Shown: positions 1-5,335 of the stretch, piece by piece
Layout of the letters: each line of letters opens with the position of its first letter
Numbering within the stretch: the first letter of the stretch is position 1
NCBI GenBank assembly: GCA_947632275.1
Contig: CANROR010000068.1
Coordinates: forward strand, 1-6,457
DNA length: 6,457 nucleotides
Direction: 5' to 3'
Source: an uncultured Bacilli bacterium
GTDB lineage: Bacteria; Bacillota_I; Bacilli_A; RF39; UBA660
Program-made: the position numbers and the translations under genes
The notes under the pieces: generated by a model
What the model was told of the DNA's origin: nothing
The model's input: the letters and a program-made list of their open reading frames with translations, nothing else
Database searches by the model: none

Positions 1-235
1 TTGGTTCATATTCTTTTCGAATCTTTTGGCTTGCTTCTTCAACTCCTTGAGCTACTAATTTGGCAATTCTTTCTTGTTCTTTTTCCACATATCTTTTATG
101 AACGTTTTCTAAAGAATTAGCTTTGGTTATTGCTTGATACAATTGCTTACTTAATTTGGCATTTTGATATTCCAAGTCTTCTACACGGTGTCTTAATTCA
201 AAATTTTGTTTTAATAAATTACTACTACTTTCCAT
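1..235 (-). CDS. N-terminal coiled-coil part of an unidentified, possibly IS-encoded protein (runs off window)
   Basis: The frame reads from an ATG at 235 to the window edge, about 78 codons, and starts MESSSNLLKQNFELRHRVED. It is rich in Leu, Glu, Lys and Gln with heptad-like spacing, so a coiled coil is likely through most of the visible part, ending near IRKEYEP. An in-frame TGA lies two codons before a TAT-ACT-AAA-AAT run that leads into the ATG, so this is the first possible Met. No Shine-Dalgarno is visible. Long coiled-coil N-termini occur in IS66-like transposases, and the ORF faces away from a truncated IS, so a second insertion element is plausible. No catalytic motif is inside the window, so the family is a guess. 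Confidence 0.55.
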   Translation of the reverse strand, partial: MESSSNLLKQNFELRHRVEDLEYQNAKLSKQLYQAITKANSLENVHKRYVEKEQERIAKLVAQGVEEASQKIRKEYEP

Positions 236-250
236 ATTTTTAGTATATCA
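236..250 (-). promoter_or_regulatory. Extended -10 promoter abutting the start codon at 235
   Basis: On the minus strand TGATATACT (250-242) is an extended -10 (TGn plus TATACT). It is followed by AAAAAT and then ATG. Transcription would begin about 7 nt after the -10, at or next to the A of the start codon, giving a leaderless or near-leaderless mRNA. This fits the missing Shine-Dalgarno. No good -35 is seen at 16-18 bp spacing. Confidence 0.4.
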
Positions 251-303
251 AGCGTTTTCTTTTTTTGCATCCTTTTTGACACTCTTTTTACATAAATCCG
301 TGA

Positions 304-1455
304 ATAGTAACTGATTTTAATTTTAATCATTTCAAAGATTTCTTAGAAGAAAAAGAAAATATTAAAGTTTCTTACAAGTATATTTACAATATTTTAACTA
401 AAGAAGGTATTTTATCTCCTAAAGCTAGAAAGAAAACTAAAAGAGCTTTTGCTAAACAAAAACTTCTTCAAGAAAAGAAAATTAACTTAACTATGAGTGA
501 AGAACAAATATCTGAAATTGTTAATCATGAAGTTGCTTTGGAAGATTCTCATCCAAGACTAGAAAAGCCTAAATACTTTGGTGAAATTATTGAACAAGAT
601 GGGTCTATTCATCTGTGGTTTGGTGAAAATAAATCTTGTTTACATTTAGCAATTGATAAAGCTACTTCTACTATTGTTGGTGCTTGGTTTGATTATCAAG
701 AAACATTAAATGGTTATTATCATGTTTTATATCAAATACTAACTAATTATGGTATTCCTTATAAATTTTTTACTGATAATCGGACAGTCTTTAATTATAT
801 GTCTTTAAATCCAGATAAAAGAACAAGTGAAAAGGATGTTTTAACTCAATATGGCTATGCTTGTAAACAATTAGGTATTGCTTTAGAAACTTCTTCTGTT
901 TCTCAAGCTAAAGGTTTAATTGAAAGAACTAATGGTACTTTTCAAGGTAGATTAATTCAAGAATTAAGATTAAATAATATTACTACTATTGATGAAGCTA
1001 ATAAGTATCTTACTGAAATATTTATCCCTAATTTTAATAAAAAATTTGCTTTGGATTATCAAAAATTTCCATCCGTATTTGAAGAATCTCCATCAGAAGA
1101 TGTTATTAATTATACTCTTGCCGTTTTAGCCACTAGAAAAATTGATAATGGTAACGCAATTAAATTTAACAAAGAATATTATCAACCATACTTAGACAAT
1201 GAATTAAAATGTTTTATGCCTAAAACTGAATGTTTAGTAATTAAAGCCTTCAATGGCGATTTATTAGTAACCATTGATGAAAAAGTATATGAATTAAGAA
1301 AATTACAAAGAAATATGTCTATATCTAAAGAATTTGATGAAGCTATTCAAGTTAAAGTAAACAAAAAATACATTCCACCAATGACTCATTCTTGGAAATT
1401 AGCTTCATTTAAAAAGCAAATGAAAAGAGCACACACAAATCATGTGTATGCTTAA
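304..1455 (+). pseudogene. IS1202-group DDE transposase, N-terminus missing
   Basis: The frame is open from just after a TGA at 301-303 to TAA at 1453-1455, about 383 codons. The downstream part is a DDE/RNase H-fold transposase of the ISNCY/IS1202 type. Counting from the internal ATG at 493, the likely catalytic residues are D36 (EQDGS), D95 (FTDNR) and E144 (GLIERTNG). Characteristic stretches such as CLHLAIDKATSTIVGAWFD and VSQAKGLIERTNGTFQ surround them. Residues before that Met (TDFNFNHFKDFLEE, then ILTKEGILSPKARKKT) match the linker region of the family, so 493 is not the native start. Complete members are roughly 430-470 aa with an N-terminal helix-turn-helix, which is missing here along with any upstream RBS. 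A product started at 493 would keep the catalytic core but lack the DNA-binding domain, so it is probably inactive. Confidence 0.85.
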
Positions 1456-1618
1456 GCGGGTTTTTATGCCGAGAAAACTTCTTGATCAATGGGCAATTCA
1501 AATACGTAATACTTTTATCAAATTAGTAATTGTTTACTAATTTGACTAGCAAAGCGATAAAGTATTTGAATTGGGGCCCCATTGTCAAGAAGGAAATTGG
1601 AATAAATTTTCCCGCTTA
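1453..1618 (+). repeat. Large nested inverted repeat (extended hairpin) after the transposase
   Basis: Several arms pair in order. TAAGCGGG (1453-1460, including the stop codon) pairs with CCCGCTTA (1611-1618). CTTCTTGA (1478-1485) pairs with TCAAGAAG (1585-1592). CAATGGG (1487-1493) pairs with CCCATTG (1578-1584). AATTCAAATAC (1495-1505) pairs with GTATTTGAATT (1562-1572). The apex is a perfect 11-bp stem, CAAATTAGTAA (1519-1529) with TTACTAATTTG (1534-1544), around a TTGT loop. It could act as an IS-borne terminator, a barrier to read-through, or a folded DNA/RNA end. No T-run follows, so a simple intrinsic terminator is unlikely. Confidence 0.8.
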
Positions 1619-1693
1619 TGTTTTCATTTTTTTGAGACATTTTCCAAAACTATTGACATTTCTAAATTAAATATTAGTTCATTTTTTACAATT

Positions 1694-1733
1694 AAAAAGT
1701 AAATTCTTATTTTGGAATTTACTTAATTTTTTT
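1694..1733. terminator. Bidirectional intrinsic terminator between the IS and the CotJC remnant
   Basis: A perfect 10-bp stem, AAGTAAATTC (1697-1706) with GAATTTACTT (1715-1724), has an 8-nt loop. On the plus side it is followed by a T-run (1727-1733). On the minus side, just after the stop codon of the CotJC-like remnant, it is followed by TTTTT. It suits termination of the cotJC-like transcript and of read-through from the IS. Confidence 0.7.
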
Positions 1734-2106
1734 AATACCCTTTCTTTTTATAATAATCATATAATTCTTTAAAGCGATTAAAATGCACAACTTCTCTTTG
1801 TCTTAAAAATAGAAGCGGCCCAATTATGTCGGGATCTTCCGCCAAGTCAATTAAATTTTCATAAGTAGCCCGAGCTTTTTGTTCAGCAGCCATATCTTCA
1901 CTTAAATTGGCAATGGGATCACTCATGGATTCAATATAAGCGGCCGTAAATGGAACCCCATTAGCATTGGATGGATATATTCCTTTCCGATGATCGGCAT
2001 AAAATTGTTCTAAGCCGGCGGCCTTAATTTCATCAATTGTCGCATTAGCCATTAATTGATTAACCATCGAACCAATCATTTCTAAATGCCCAAGTTCATT
2101 AGAACG
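1732..2106 (-). pseudogene. cotJC: Manganese catalase / spore-coat CotJC-type protein, C-terminal fragment split at the phage boundary
   Basis: The translation matches the C-terminal part of the CotJC/Mn-catalase ferritin-like family. NELGHLEMIGSM comes first, then GIYPSNANGVPFTAAYI, DPIANLSEDMAAEQKARATY, and LRQREVVHFNRF near the end. Visible metal-ligand candidates are E and H of NELGH, E of AAEQKA and H of VVHF. The frame can be followed upstream of its first Met (2079) to about 2106, where a TAA (2109-2107) appears and homology stops in the middle of the ELxH metal motif. Family members are usually near 190-220 aa, so roughly the first 60-80 residues, including the first Glu ligand, are missing. 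There is no RBS before 2079. The known role is H2O2 disproportionation or an inner spore-coat component. The piece is most simply the 3' half of a gene interrupted by a prophage. Confidence 0.85.
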
Positions 2107-2115
2107 TTATTGTTA
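2095..2115. other. Putative prophage attachment junction inside cotJC
   Basis: CotJC-type coding homology ends at about 2100-2106, and the first phage-like gene starts at 2145. The junction contains ATTAGAACGTTATTG with the 6-bp palindrome AACGTT at 2103-2108. Only one end is in the window, so the core repeat cannot be defined. Phage late and lysis genes on one side and a host gene remnant on the other are the reason for the call. Confidence 0.5.
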
Positions 2116-2144
2116 TCGGTAATAAATTAAACTAGCAATATACT

Positions 2145-2630
2145 ATGAATAATAAATGTATAAATTTAAAAATAAGAACAAAAAAAGGAAAAAAGTTCGG
2201 GTATTGTATTCTATACCGTAAAGAAGTTCCAATTTTTTCTTGTAATTGTAACAATAAAGAATATAAAAAACGCACAATAAAATCCAATTCATTGTGCAAA
2301 AATGATAAAAAAAGTACCAAAATGCACAATCAAAGTGCAAAATTAAGAAAATTAGAAAGAAATAGATTTAGTCTATTTACAAGTGATAATGATCATTGTA
2401 TGATTTGTAAGTCTACTTATCAATTAACCTGGCACGAAATTTTTGGCGGCCGAAATAGGCTCAATTCAATGTGTTATGGCCTTTGCCTTAGAATTTGTCT
2501 ATCCTGCCACGAAACGTTGCAAAATGATAAGAATTTCAATGAAATTTGGCATAAAAAAGGACAAGCTATGTTTGTTAGAGCTTATCCTAGATTGGATTTT
2601 GTCAAAATATTTGGTAGAAATTATTTATAA
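2145..2630 (+). CDS. Phage-type HNH/treble-clef zinc-finger protein (putative nuclease)
   Basis: This is a 161-residue, strongly basic protein. The N-terminal part (NLKIRTKKGKKFGYC) and a second Cys cluster (C33, C35) precede a KLRKLERNRFSLFTSD helix. A zinc-knuckle core follows: C85-x2-C88, H97-E98, then C118-x2-C121-H122 and a later H136. IFGGRNRLNS and a C-terminal AYPRLDFVKIFGRNYL are typical of small HNH-like proteins recurrent in Bacillota phages. Such proteins are thought to cut or bind DNA; the exact substrate is unknown. ATG 2145 is the only sensible start. No Shine-Dalgarno is present, although a TATACT abuts the ATG. It is the only plus-strand phage gene here, and its stop overlaps that of the convergent PBECR-like gene by 6 bp. 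Confidence 0.8.
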   Translation: MNNKCINLKIRTKKGKKFGYCILYRKEVPIFSCNCNNKEYKKRTIKSNSLCKNDKKSTKMHNQSAKLRKLERNRFSLFTSDNDHCMICKSTYQLTWHEIFGGRNRLNSMCYGLCLRICLSCHETLQNDKNFNEIWHKKGQAMFVRAYPRLDFVKIFGRNYL

Positions 2631-3008
2631 ATCTTTTTCTATATTCATTTCTACTTCTTTTTTTTGCCTATTTGTTATTTTTCCCTTATTAGGTGGATAC
2701 CAACTTCTAACTTTTAATACTTTACCAGAACTAATTCTTACTGCAACACATACATTATCTATATTTTTGTAATATTCAAGGCCTGATGTTTCTTGATTAT
2801 AAAATGTATAATCTGGCTTTTTTATTATGTTAGATAAATTATTATATGCTTTAAAAATATTTTCTTCCGACTTAAAATCTTTTAGATGTTTATTAATTAC
2901 ATGTTGGATTCTATCATCATATACTAAAATTGGTTTATTTTTATGCTCTTGTATATTCCATTTTTCAGCAATACTTGGTTCTAAAATTCCGATATACTTA
3001 TATTTCAT
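2625..3008 (-). CDS. Stand-alone PBECR-like (Barnase-EndoU-ColicinE5/D-RelE fold) nuclease, likely RNase
   Basis: The protein has 127 residues and no signal peptide or membrane segment. It resembles the phage PBECR3-type domains: an N-terminal strand (YKYIGILEPSIAEKW), PILVYDDRIQHVINKH with H36 and H41, an EYYKNIDNVCVAVRISSGK hairpin (residues 78-96), and KVRSWYPPNK (99-108). The His pair, Lys81, Arg91, Arg101, Ser102 and Tyr104 are candidate active-site residues. Known BECR-fold proteins are metal-independent RNases acting as toxins or as polyvalent effector domains. Here the domain is alone. The start has a good Shine-Dalgarno (AGGAG, 3019-3015) 6 nt upstream. It has its own promoter and a long leader with a terminator just before the RBS, separate from the lysis operon. 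No protein antitoxin gene is adjacent unless the HNH gene plays that part. The assignment rests on recognised motifs. Confidence 0.72.
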   Translation of the reverse strand: MKYKYIGILEPSIAEKWNIQEHKNKPILVYDDRIQHVINKHLKDFKSEENIFKAYNNLSNIIKKPDYTFYNQETSGLEYYKNIDNVCVAVRISSGKVLKVRSWYPPNKGKITNRQKKEVEMNIEKDL

Positions 3009-3256
3009 AGATTACTCCTAAAAAATAAAGGCTTGTCTAATGACAAGCCTCCTAGGTAATAGGTTGGACATCACTTCCAACATCTCATCAGAAATTCTTG
3101 CGAATAACTTACACTTAAGACTTATACAAATAAATCCGCGATAGACGATGATACTCTATCCTCTAATTACCTATTTAATAATATTACAATAAGTTATAAT
3201 ATTATACTATTATTTTGCCTAAAGGCACATTTAGACATCAGAATTGAACATCTGAT
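3009..3256 (-). ncRNA. Structured 5' leader RNA of the PBECR-like gene (class not recognised)
   Basis: This 360-base gap (3009-3368) holds a promoter, this RNA and two terminators. Read on the minus strand from about 3256, hairpin 1 (3237-3256) has a 6-bp stem at the very 5' end. Hairpin 2 (3216-3227) has a 4-bp stem, and hairpin 3 (3178-3205) a 9-bp AT stem. A domain closed by TAGGTAAT (3173-3166) with ATTACCTA (3060-3053) then contains four small stems: 3140-3145/3155-3160, 3119-3125/3130-3136 (one GU), 3094-3097/3102-3105 with a GCAA loop, and 3063-3068/3076-3081. A terminator follows. I compared it from memory with lysine, TPP, SAM, THF, GEMM, ykkC and T-box consensus elements and saw no match. 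Confidence 0.6.
3021..3050 (-). terminator. Intrinsic terminator immediately upstream of the PBECR-like RBS
   Basis: Read on the minus strand, AGGCTTGTC-ATTA-GACAAGCCT (3050-3029) is a perfect 9-bp stem with a 4-nt loop. TTATTTTTT follows at 3028-3020, then the Shine-Dalgarno AGGAG. Transcription from the promoter at 3263-3291 would mostly stop here, releasing a short RNA of about 230 nt. Read-through would express the nuclease. Confidence 0.85.
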
Positions 3257-3262
3257 ATTACT

Positions 3263-3291
3263 TTTATACCATTTTTTTATTAAAAATGCAA
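3263..3291 (-). promoter_or_regulatory. Promoter of the leader RNA / PBECR-like gene
   Basis: On the minus strand TTGCAT (3291-3286) is followed by a 17-bp spacer ending in TGG and by TATAAA (3268-3263). Together these make an extended -10 promoter with a partial -35. The predicted start, at about 3256-3257, coincides with the first base of the 5' hairpin. It lies downstream of the endolysin terminator, making the nuclease an independent transcription unit. Confidence 0.65.
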
Positions 3292-3346
3292 GCTTTTTAT
3301 CTCTTTTTTACTATATTTTTTAACACTTTTTAATATTTTATTGCAT

Positions 3347-3373
3347 AAAAAAAGAACTAGGTTTTGCCCTAGT
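3347..3373 (-). terminator. Intrinsic terminator of the lysis operon
   Basis: On the minus strand ACTAGG (3373-3368), loop GCAAAA and CCTAGT (3361-3356) form a 6-bp stem. TCTTTTTTT follows. The endolysin stop codon TAG lies inside the 5' arm of the stem. It ends the late transcript before the accessory nuclease unit. Confidence 0.88.
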
Positions 3374-4064
3374 CTTTAAATCCGTATTGTTTTAGTTTTG
3401 CAAGTGTTTTTGAACCAACATTACCATCAGTCTCAAGTCCAGTTCTTTTTTGAAATTCTTTTATACTTGCTTGAATATATTTACCATAGTAATTTCCTAA
3501 AGCTTCTTTTTTAGTATAAGCAGGAAATGTTTTTCTCATAAAACTAGCTATTTTTCCAACATTTTCATGTCTATCACCTAAACCAAACCAACCTTTAGAC
3601 GGAAAGAAGCCACCGTTACTTGTTGATGTTTCAAAAGCTTTTCCTTTAAAAATGTAATCATAAGGATCAATAGCGGTTGCACTACTTCCTTTGTCAATTT
3701 GGAAATGTAAATGGATTCCGGTGGCTTTACCAGTTGCACCAATGATACCAATTTTTTGTCCTTTCTTAACTTTATCATTTTTCTTTACACATATAGAGCC
3801 GGATTTTAAATGATAATACAATGTTTGATAGCCGTTATTATGTTTTATTCTAACGTAGCAAGCTTGACCATATTGCTTACCAGTTGTACAAACACTTGTA
3901 ACAGTACCATCGGCTACTGCTAAAATTTCGGCGTTATTATTTCTAGGATTTGGTACTAAATCAATTCCCTTATGGTAACTAGTCTCTTTTTTGCCTTGAT
4001 AAGTAATAGTTCTTTTTCCAAATTTACTTGTTACTGTTAATTTACTTGCATTAATCGGTTTCAT
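3369..4064 (-). CDS. Endolysin: M23 (LytM/lysostaphin-type) endopeptidase with C-terminal peptidoglycan-binding domain
   Basis: A 231-residue zinc endopeptidase expected to cut peptide cross-bridges in peptidoglycan during phage lysis. The M23 core spans residues 8-140. H31 and D35 lie in YHKGID, H85 in LYYHL, and H118 and H120 in GIHLHF; H31, D35 and H120 are the metal ligands and H85 and H118 the catalytic pair expected for the family. Residues 155-231 (GWFGLGD, IASFMRKTFPAYT, YIQASIKEFQKRTGLE, LKQYGF) form a wall-binding module common in Bacillota phage endolysins. There is no signal peptide, so it needs the holin for export. The start is supported by GAGGAG 7 nt upstream. It overlaps the end of the acidic mini-ORF by 14 nt, and the stop codon lies in the terminator. 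Confidence 0.92.
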   Translation of the reverse strand: MKPINASKLTVTSKFGKRTITYQGKKETSYHKGIDLVPNPRNNNAEILAVADGTVTSVCTTGKQYGQACYVRIKHNNGYQTLYYHLKSGSICVKKNDKVKKGQKIGIIGATGKATGIHLHFQIDKGSSATAIDPYDYIFKGKAFETSTSNGGFFPSKGWFGLGDRHENVGKIASFMRKTFPAYTKKEALGNYYGKYIQASIKEFQKRTGLETDGNVGSKTLAKLKQYGFKD

Positions 4065-4143
4065 CTTCTATCTCCTCATCATCAGTGATTCCAAAAACTT
4101 CTTCTTCGTTTTCTTCAACTACTTCTTCTACAAAATCATCCAT
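4051..4143 (-). CDS. 30-residue highly acidic mini-protein between holin and endolysin
   Basis: The ATG at 4143-4141 overlaps the holin stop as TAATG, and the TAA at 4053-4051 lies inside the endolysin. The peptide begins MDDFVEEVVEENEEEVFGI. It has about 17 Asp/Glu in 30 residues and no Lys, Arg or His. An AAGGAG lies about 10 nt upstream within the holin C-terminus, so reinitiation or coupling is likely. There is no membrane segment. The overlaps at both ends argue that it is translated. The function is unknown; a holin or endolysin modulator is a guess. The holin tail is also acidic (EIEEGEEE), so acidity continues across the stop codon. Confidence 0.6.
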   Translation of the reverse strand: MDDFVEEVVEENEEEVFGITDDEEIEDETD

Positions 4144-4418
4144 TATTCTTCTTCTCCTTCTTCAATTTCTTGATTTTTATTTAATTTAGTTAAATCTGCA
4201 ATACCACCAGCACCCATCGTTGCCATCAAACATAAAACTACTGCTTGTAATAAATTTGGTTCTATTTTTGTAAAGAAACATATTAGGGCACTAATTAAGC
4301 CGATAACAACATTTTGCAATGGTATGAACCGATTAGGTATCTTATCTATAAAAGTCTTTGTAATAGCCCCAAAAATGTATGCTACGATAGCTATTATCAC
4401 AACATAAGTTATTTCCAT
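4143..4418 (-). CDS. Phage holin, about three membrane segments
   Basis: The protein has 91 residues. Hydrophobic segments are at roughly 2-21 (ITYVVIIAIVAYIFGAITKTF), 35-52 (QNVVIGLISALICFF) and 57-75 (LLQAVVLCLMATMGAGGIA). A short polar loop DKIPNRFIPL sits between the first two, and the C-terminal tail is charged and acidic. Size, topology and position directly before the endolysin fit a holin that forms membrane lesions to release the endolysin at the timed end of infection. The start overlaps the stop of the upstream gene as TAATG. A Shine-Dalgarno-like AGAGGTGA lies about 6 nt upstream. Confidence 0.85.
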   Translation of the reverse strand: MEITYVVIIAIVAYIFGAITKTFIDKIPNRFIPLQNVVIGLISALICFFTKIEPNLLQAVVLCLMATMGAGGIADLTKLNKNQEIEEGEEE

Positions 4419-4813
4419 TATTTCTCACCTCTCTTTCCTCTATTTTTCATCAACTTATCCCATCTATCATGTATATAACTATTGCCATGATAAGTTTTTG
4501 TATATTTTTCGTAGGCATCATAGGCTCGTTCTACTTCTACTTCGCTTAATTCTTCTTCGGCTTCTATATCAGCTAAAAAACGAACCAAGTAATTTTTGCA
4601 TTGGTCCTCACCCACAACTATTAAATCTTCTTTTACAACATTTATTTCTTGCTGTAATTCTTTTTTGTTTGATTCCATCTTTTCTAAAATTGGTTTAGTC
4701 ACTACATTATTAAAAATTGATTTACAATATTTTAATATTGCAATTATTCCACCGATAAAAGCAACAAGCCATAATAGGTTTGTTGCTATAGTTCCTAAAG
4801 TTAAATTTTGCAT
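4418..4813 (-). CDS. One-TM, coiled-coil phage protein of the lysis cassette
   Basis: The protein has 131 residues. An N-terminal membrane segment (about 8-28, IATNLLWLVAFIGGIIAILKY) precedes a charged, probably coiled-coil segment (KPILEKMESNKKELQQEINVVKEDL). A helical C-terminal region with YDAYEKYTKTYHGNSYIHDRW follows. Similar proteins sit between tail genes and holin in many Bacillota siphophages and carry no settled name. A role beside the holin (accessory or antiholin-like) is inferred from position and topology only. AGAGGA is about 14 nt from the ATG, an unusually long spacing. It ends overlapping the holin start, so the two are probably coupled. Confidence 0.72.
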   Translation of the reverse strand: MQNLTLGTIATNLLWLVAFIGGIIAILKYCKSIFNNVVTKPILEKMESNKKELQQEINVVKEDLIVVGEDQCKNYLVRFLADIEAEEELSEVEVERAYDAYEKYTKTYHGNSYIHDRWDKLMKNRGKRGEK

Positions 4814-4846
4814 TTTTACTTTTTTATTCCTCTTTTCTTTTTTATA

Positions 4847-5305
4847 TTATTTAATACCAATAATTTTTATTTGATATGGATTGTCATATACAGTTTTAGT
4901 TCCAACTAGACTATAGCCACATTTTTCACAAGAAAAACCATTTTCTAGAAATTTTAATTTTATATGTAAGACATTACTATTATCGTCGATACCCTTTAAT
5001 GAAACATTTGAATTTCCTGATGAAATATAAGAAACAGGAACAATTGTAACTTCATTTGTTGGTGATAAAACTATAAATAAAAATCTATAGTCCAAATAGT
5101 TAGCATTGTCATTATATTTATAAGTTTCTCCTGTTGTAATTGTTTTATCAAATAACGAAACAATAGTTTTATTCATATTAGTATCAATTTCATTAATTTT
5201 AATATCATTTTCTTCTATACCATTTTCTATATGGTTTAATCTAGTCGCCGTAATTGGTGTTGATTTATCAGGTAAATCTTTCCATTCTTGTTTTTCGTAT
5301 GCCAT
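4847..5305 (-). CDS. Phage tail-tip/fibre-associated protein with shared N-terminal docking motif
   Basis: A 152-residue protein. The N-terminus EWKDLPDKSTPITATRLNHI is a motif widely seen at the start of baseplate or fibre proteins of Gram-positive phages, and it recurs in the next two upstream genes. A predicted helix (IENGIEENDIKINEIDTNMNK) follows, then a beta-rich C-terminal domain ending with CEKCGYSLVG (a CxxC pair) and QIKIIGIK. It probably forms part of the host-recognition apparatus; a receptor is not predictable. There is no Shine-Dalgarno. The ATG sits in a small GCCA/TGGC hairpin. The gap to the next gene is 33 bp. Confidence 0.72.
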   Translation of the reverse strand: MAYEKQEWKDLPDKSTPITATRLNHIENGIEENDIKINEIDTNMNKTIVSLFDKTITTGETYKYNDNANYLDYRFLFIVLSPTNEVTIVPVSYISSGNSNVSLKGIDDNSNVLHIKLKFLENGFSCEKCGYSLVGTKTVYDNPYQIKIIGIK

Positions 5306-5314
5306 ATTATTGGC
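5301..5314 (-). promoter_or_regulatory. Start-codon hairpin of the gene at 5305
   Basis: On the minus strand GCCA-ATAATA-TGGC forms a 4-bp stem with the A of the ATG as the last loop base. The same arrangement (GCCA-AATATA-TGGC, 5821-5808) marks the start of the neighbouring fibre gene. Neither gene has a Shine-Dalgarno. Confidence 0.35.
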
Positions 5315-5335
5315 TATTTAGTTTTATCTATGAAT

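Larger units (their letters stand above)
304..1670 (+). mobile_element. 5'-truncated IS1202-group (ISNCY) insertion sequence
   Basis: The element comprises the transposase reading frame, a structured 3' non-coding part and a probable right terminus near 1636-1667. That terminus carries two direct GACATTT repeats (1636-1642 and 1655-1661) spaced 19 bp apart, which look like transposase-binding repeats at an IS end. The matching left terminus and the start of the transposase are absent: homology begins abruptly at about 304-313, next to the upstream region of the minus-strand ORF at 1-235. Insertion of that second element, or a deletion, probably removed the left end. The exact right boundary is inferred. 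Confidence 0.65.

Noticed and set aside
493..1455. Intact 320-aa transposase starting at ATG 493
   Set aside because: Family-typical sequence continues in frame upstream to about 304 without an RBS at 493, so this is an internal Met of a truncated gene.
1732..2079. Functional 115-aa protein starting at Met 2079
   Set aside because: The ELGH metal motif lies upstream of this Met, the N-terminal ligand region is missing, and no RBS is present.
2110..2144. Standard promoter for the HNH gene (TTGTTA and TATACT)
   Set aside because: Spacing is 23 bp, and the TATACT directly abuts the ATG, so transcription would start inside the gene.
2132..2340. Two short minus-strand ORFs opposite the HNH gene
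   Set aside because: Low-complexity Phe/Leu/Tyr-rich translations of AT-rich antisense sequence; the plus-strand frame has the ordered Cys/His zinc motif.
3053..3100. CTGATGAG in the leader RNA resembling a hammerhead ribozyme core
   Set aside because: No GAAA-containing partner strand follows stem II at the required place, and the surrounding stems do not form the three-way junction.
3053..3173. Type III antitoxin tandem repeats or a CRISPR-like array in the leader
   Set aside because: No repeating unit of 25-50 nt is visible; the only regularity is hairpin pairing.
3578..3778. 66-aa minus-strand ORF within the endolysin
   Set aside because: Out-of-frame shadow of the M23 endolysin coding sequence.
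4498..4874. Plus-strand hydrophobic ORFs across the one-TM lysis gene
   Set aside because: Antisense shadows without RBS. The minus-strand frame has clear domain order and overlaps its neighbours as an operon.
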